DNA of 64,000 bases, taken from contig CAJNOL010000798.1 of NCBI GenBank assembly GCA_905250125.1, positions 39,050 to 103,049 of the forward strand, read 5' to 3'. Below, one piece after another: positions 63,888 to 64,000 of the stretch. The stretch comes from Rotaria sordida. Lineage: Eukaryota > Rotifera > Eurotatoria > Philodinida > Philodinidae. Numbering within the stretch: the first letter of the stretch is position 1; every line of letters begins with the position of its first letter. The position numbers and the translations under genes are program-made. A model generated the notes under the pieces. That model was not told where the DNA came from and ran no database searches. It was given only the letters and a program-made list of their open reading frames with translations.

Positions 63888-64000
63888 GGCGTGGGTGTGC
63901 GTGGAGTGCAGATGTAGGTTTATTCCATTTTAGCGTTCACCCACACTTGCGCTCTACACCTATTCACACACCACACCCACTCTCACTCATCCATACCTAC
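63888..64000. repeat. telomere-like inverted block at window edge
   Basis: G-rich arm GGCGTGGGTGTGCGTGGAGT, core TTTATTCCATTTTAGCG, C-rich arm with CACCCACACTTGC, CACCTATTCACACACCACAC and CCACTCTCACTCATCC. It continues to the edge of the window. Confidence 0.75.

Overview
The window looks like nuclear DNA of a small invertebrate, most probably a bdelloid rotifer (inference). The grounds are: AT-rich DNA; genes with many short introns (about 50-60 bp); gene families expanded in bdelloids (F-box/LRR proteins, rhodopsin-like GPCRs with ERH or ERM in place of DRY, ankyrin/ADP-ribosyltransferases, saposin/countin-like proteins, NACHT-WD proteins); and many blocks of TGTGGG-type repeats, which I recall as the bdelloid telomere repeat. 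No prokaryotic features are seen. There are three assembly gaps (10 N at 10314, 100 N at 23826, 10 N at 48057).

Layout. 0.6-4 kb: a large telomere-like inverted block, a minisatellite with splice-like unit borders and a 1 kb fold-back element. 4.56-6.66 kb: a two-exon ankyrin/ADP-ribosyltransferase gene with a telomere-like hairpin in its intron. 6.7-12.2 kb: almost only satellites and palindromic repeats. 13.35-14.5 kb: an EGF/7TM receptor gene. 18.2-22.0 kb: an F-box fragment, then an LRR array of 18 consecutive 84-nt phase-0 exons, each encoding one repeat. 23.5-29.6 kb: a decayed GPCR copy and an intact GPCR, with a nest of fold-back elements, a 1,016-bp non-autonomous hAT element with an 8-bp target duplication, and a perfect 104-bp palindrome between them. 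30.9-31.6 kb: a two-exon zinc metalloprotease. 32-37.5 kb: gene-poor, with a TTAA-bordered MITE. 37.6-38.5 kb: a secreted countin-like gene. 40.0-40.9 kb: a second fold-back of the family seen at 2.4 kb. 42.25-46.17 kb: a VIT/VWA/DUF2135-like/ZZ protein. 47.2-48.7 kb: an F-box pseudogene that stops at a telomere-like array. 50.05-50.78 kb (minus): a membrane methyltransferase/reductase-like protein. 51.6-59.6 kb (minus): a 14-exon NWD-type NACHT/WD gene with two frame breaks. 60-64 kb: repeats, including a fold-back abutting a telomere-like hairpin, and a telomere-like array at the window edge.

The genes do not form one pathway. The strongest unexplained signal is a dispersed family of at least 18 hairpins: telomere-type G-rich arm, short TTCTTCTCTTC-like core, C-rich arm. 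They occur about once per 3.5 kb, within introns, between genes and next to other mobile elements. The second is the one-exon-one-LRR array, in which any set of exons can be skipped without changing frame.
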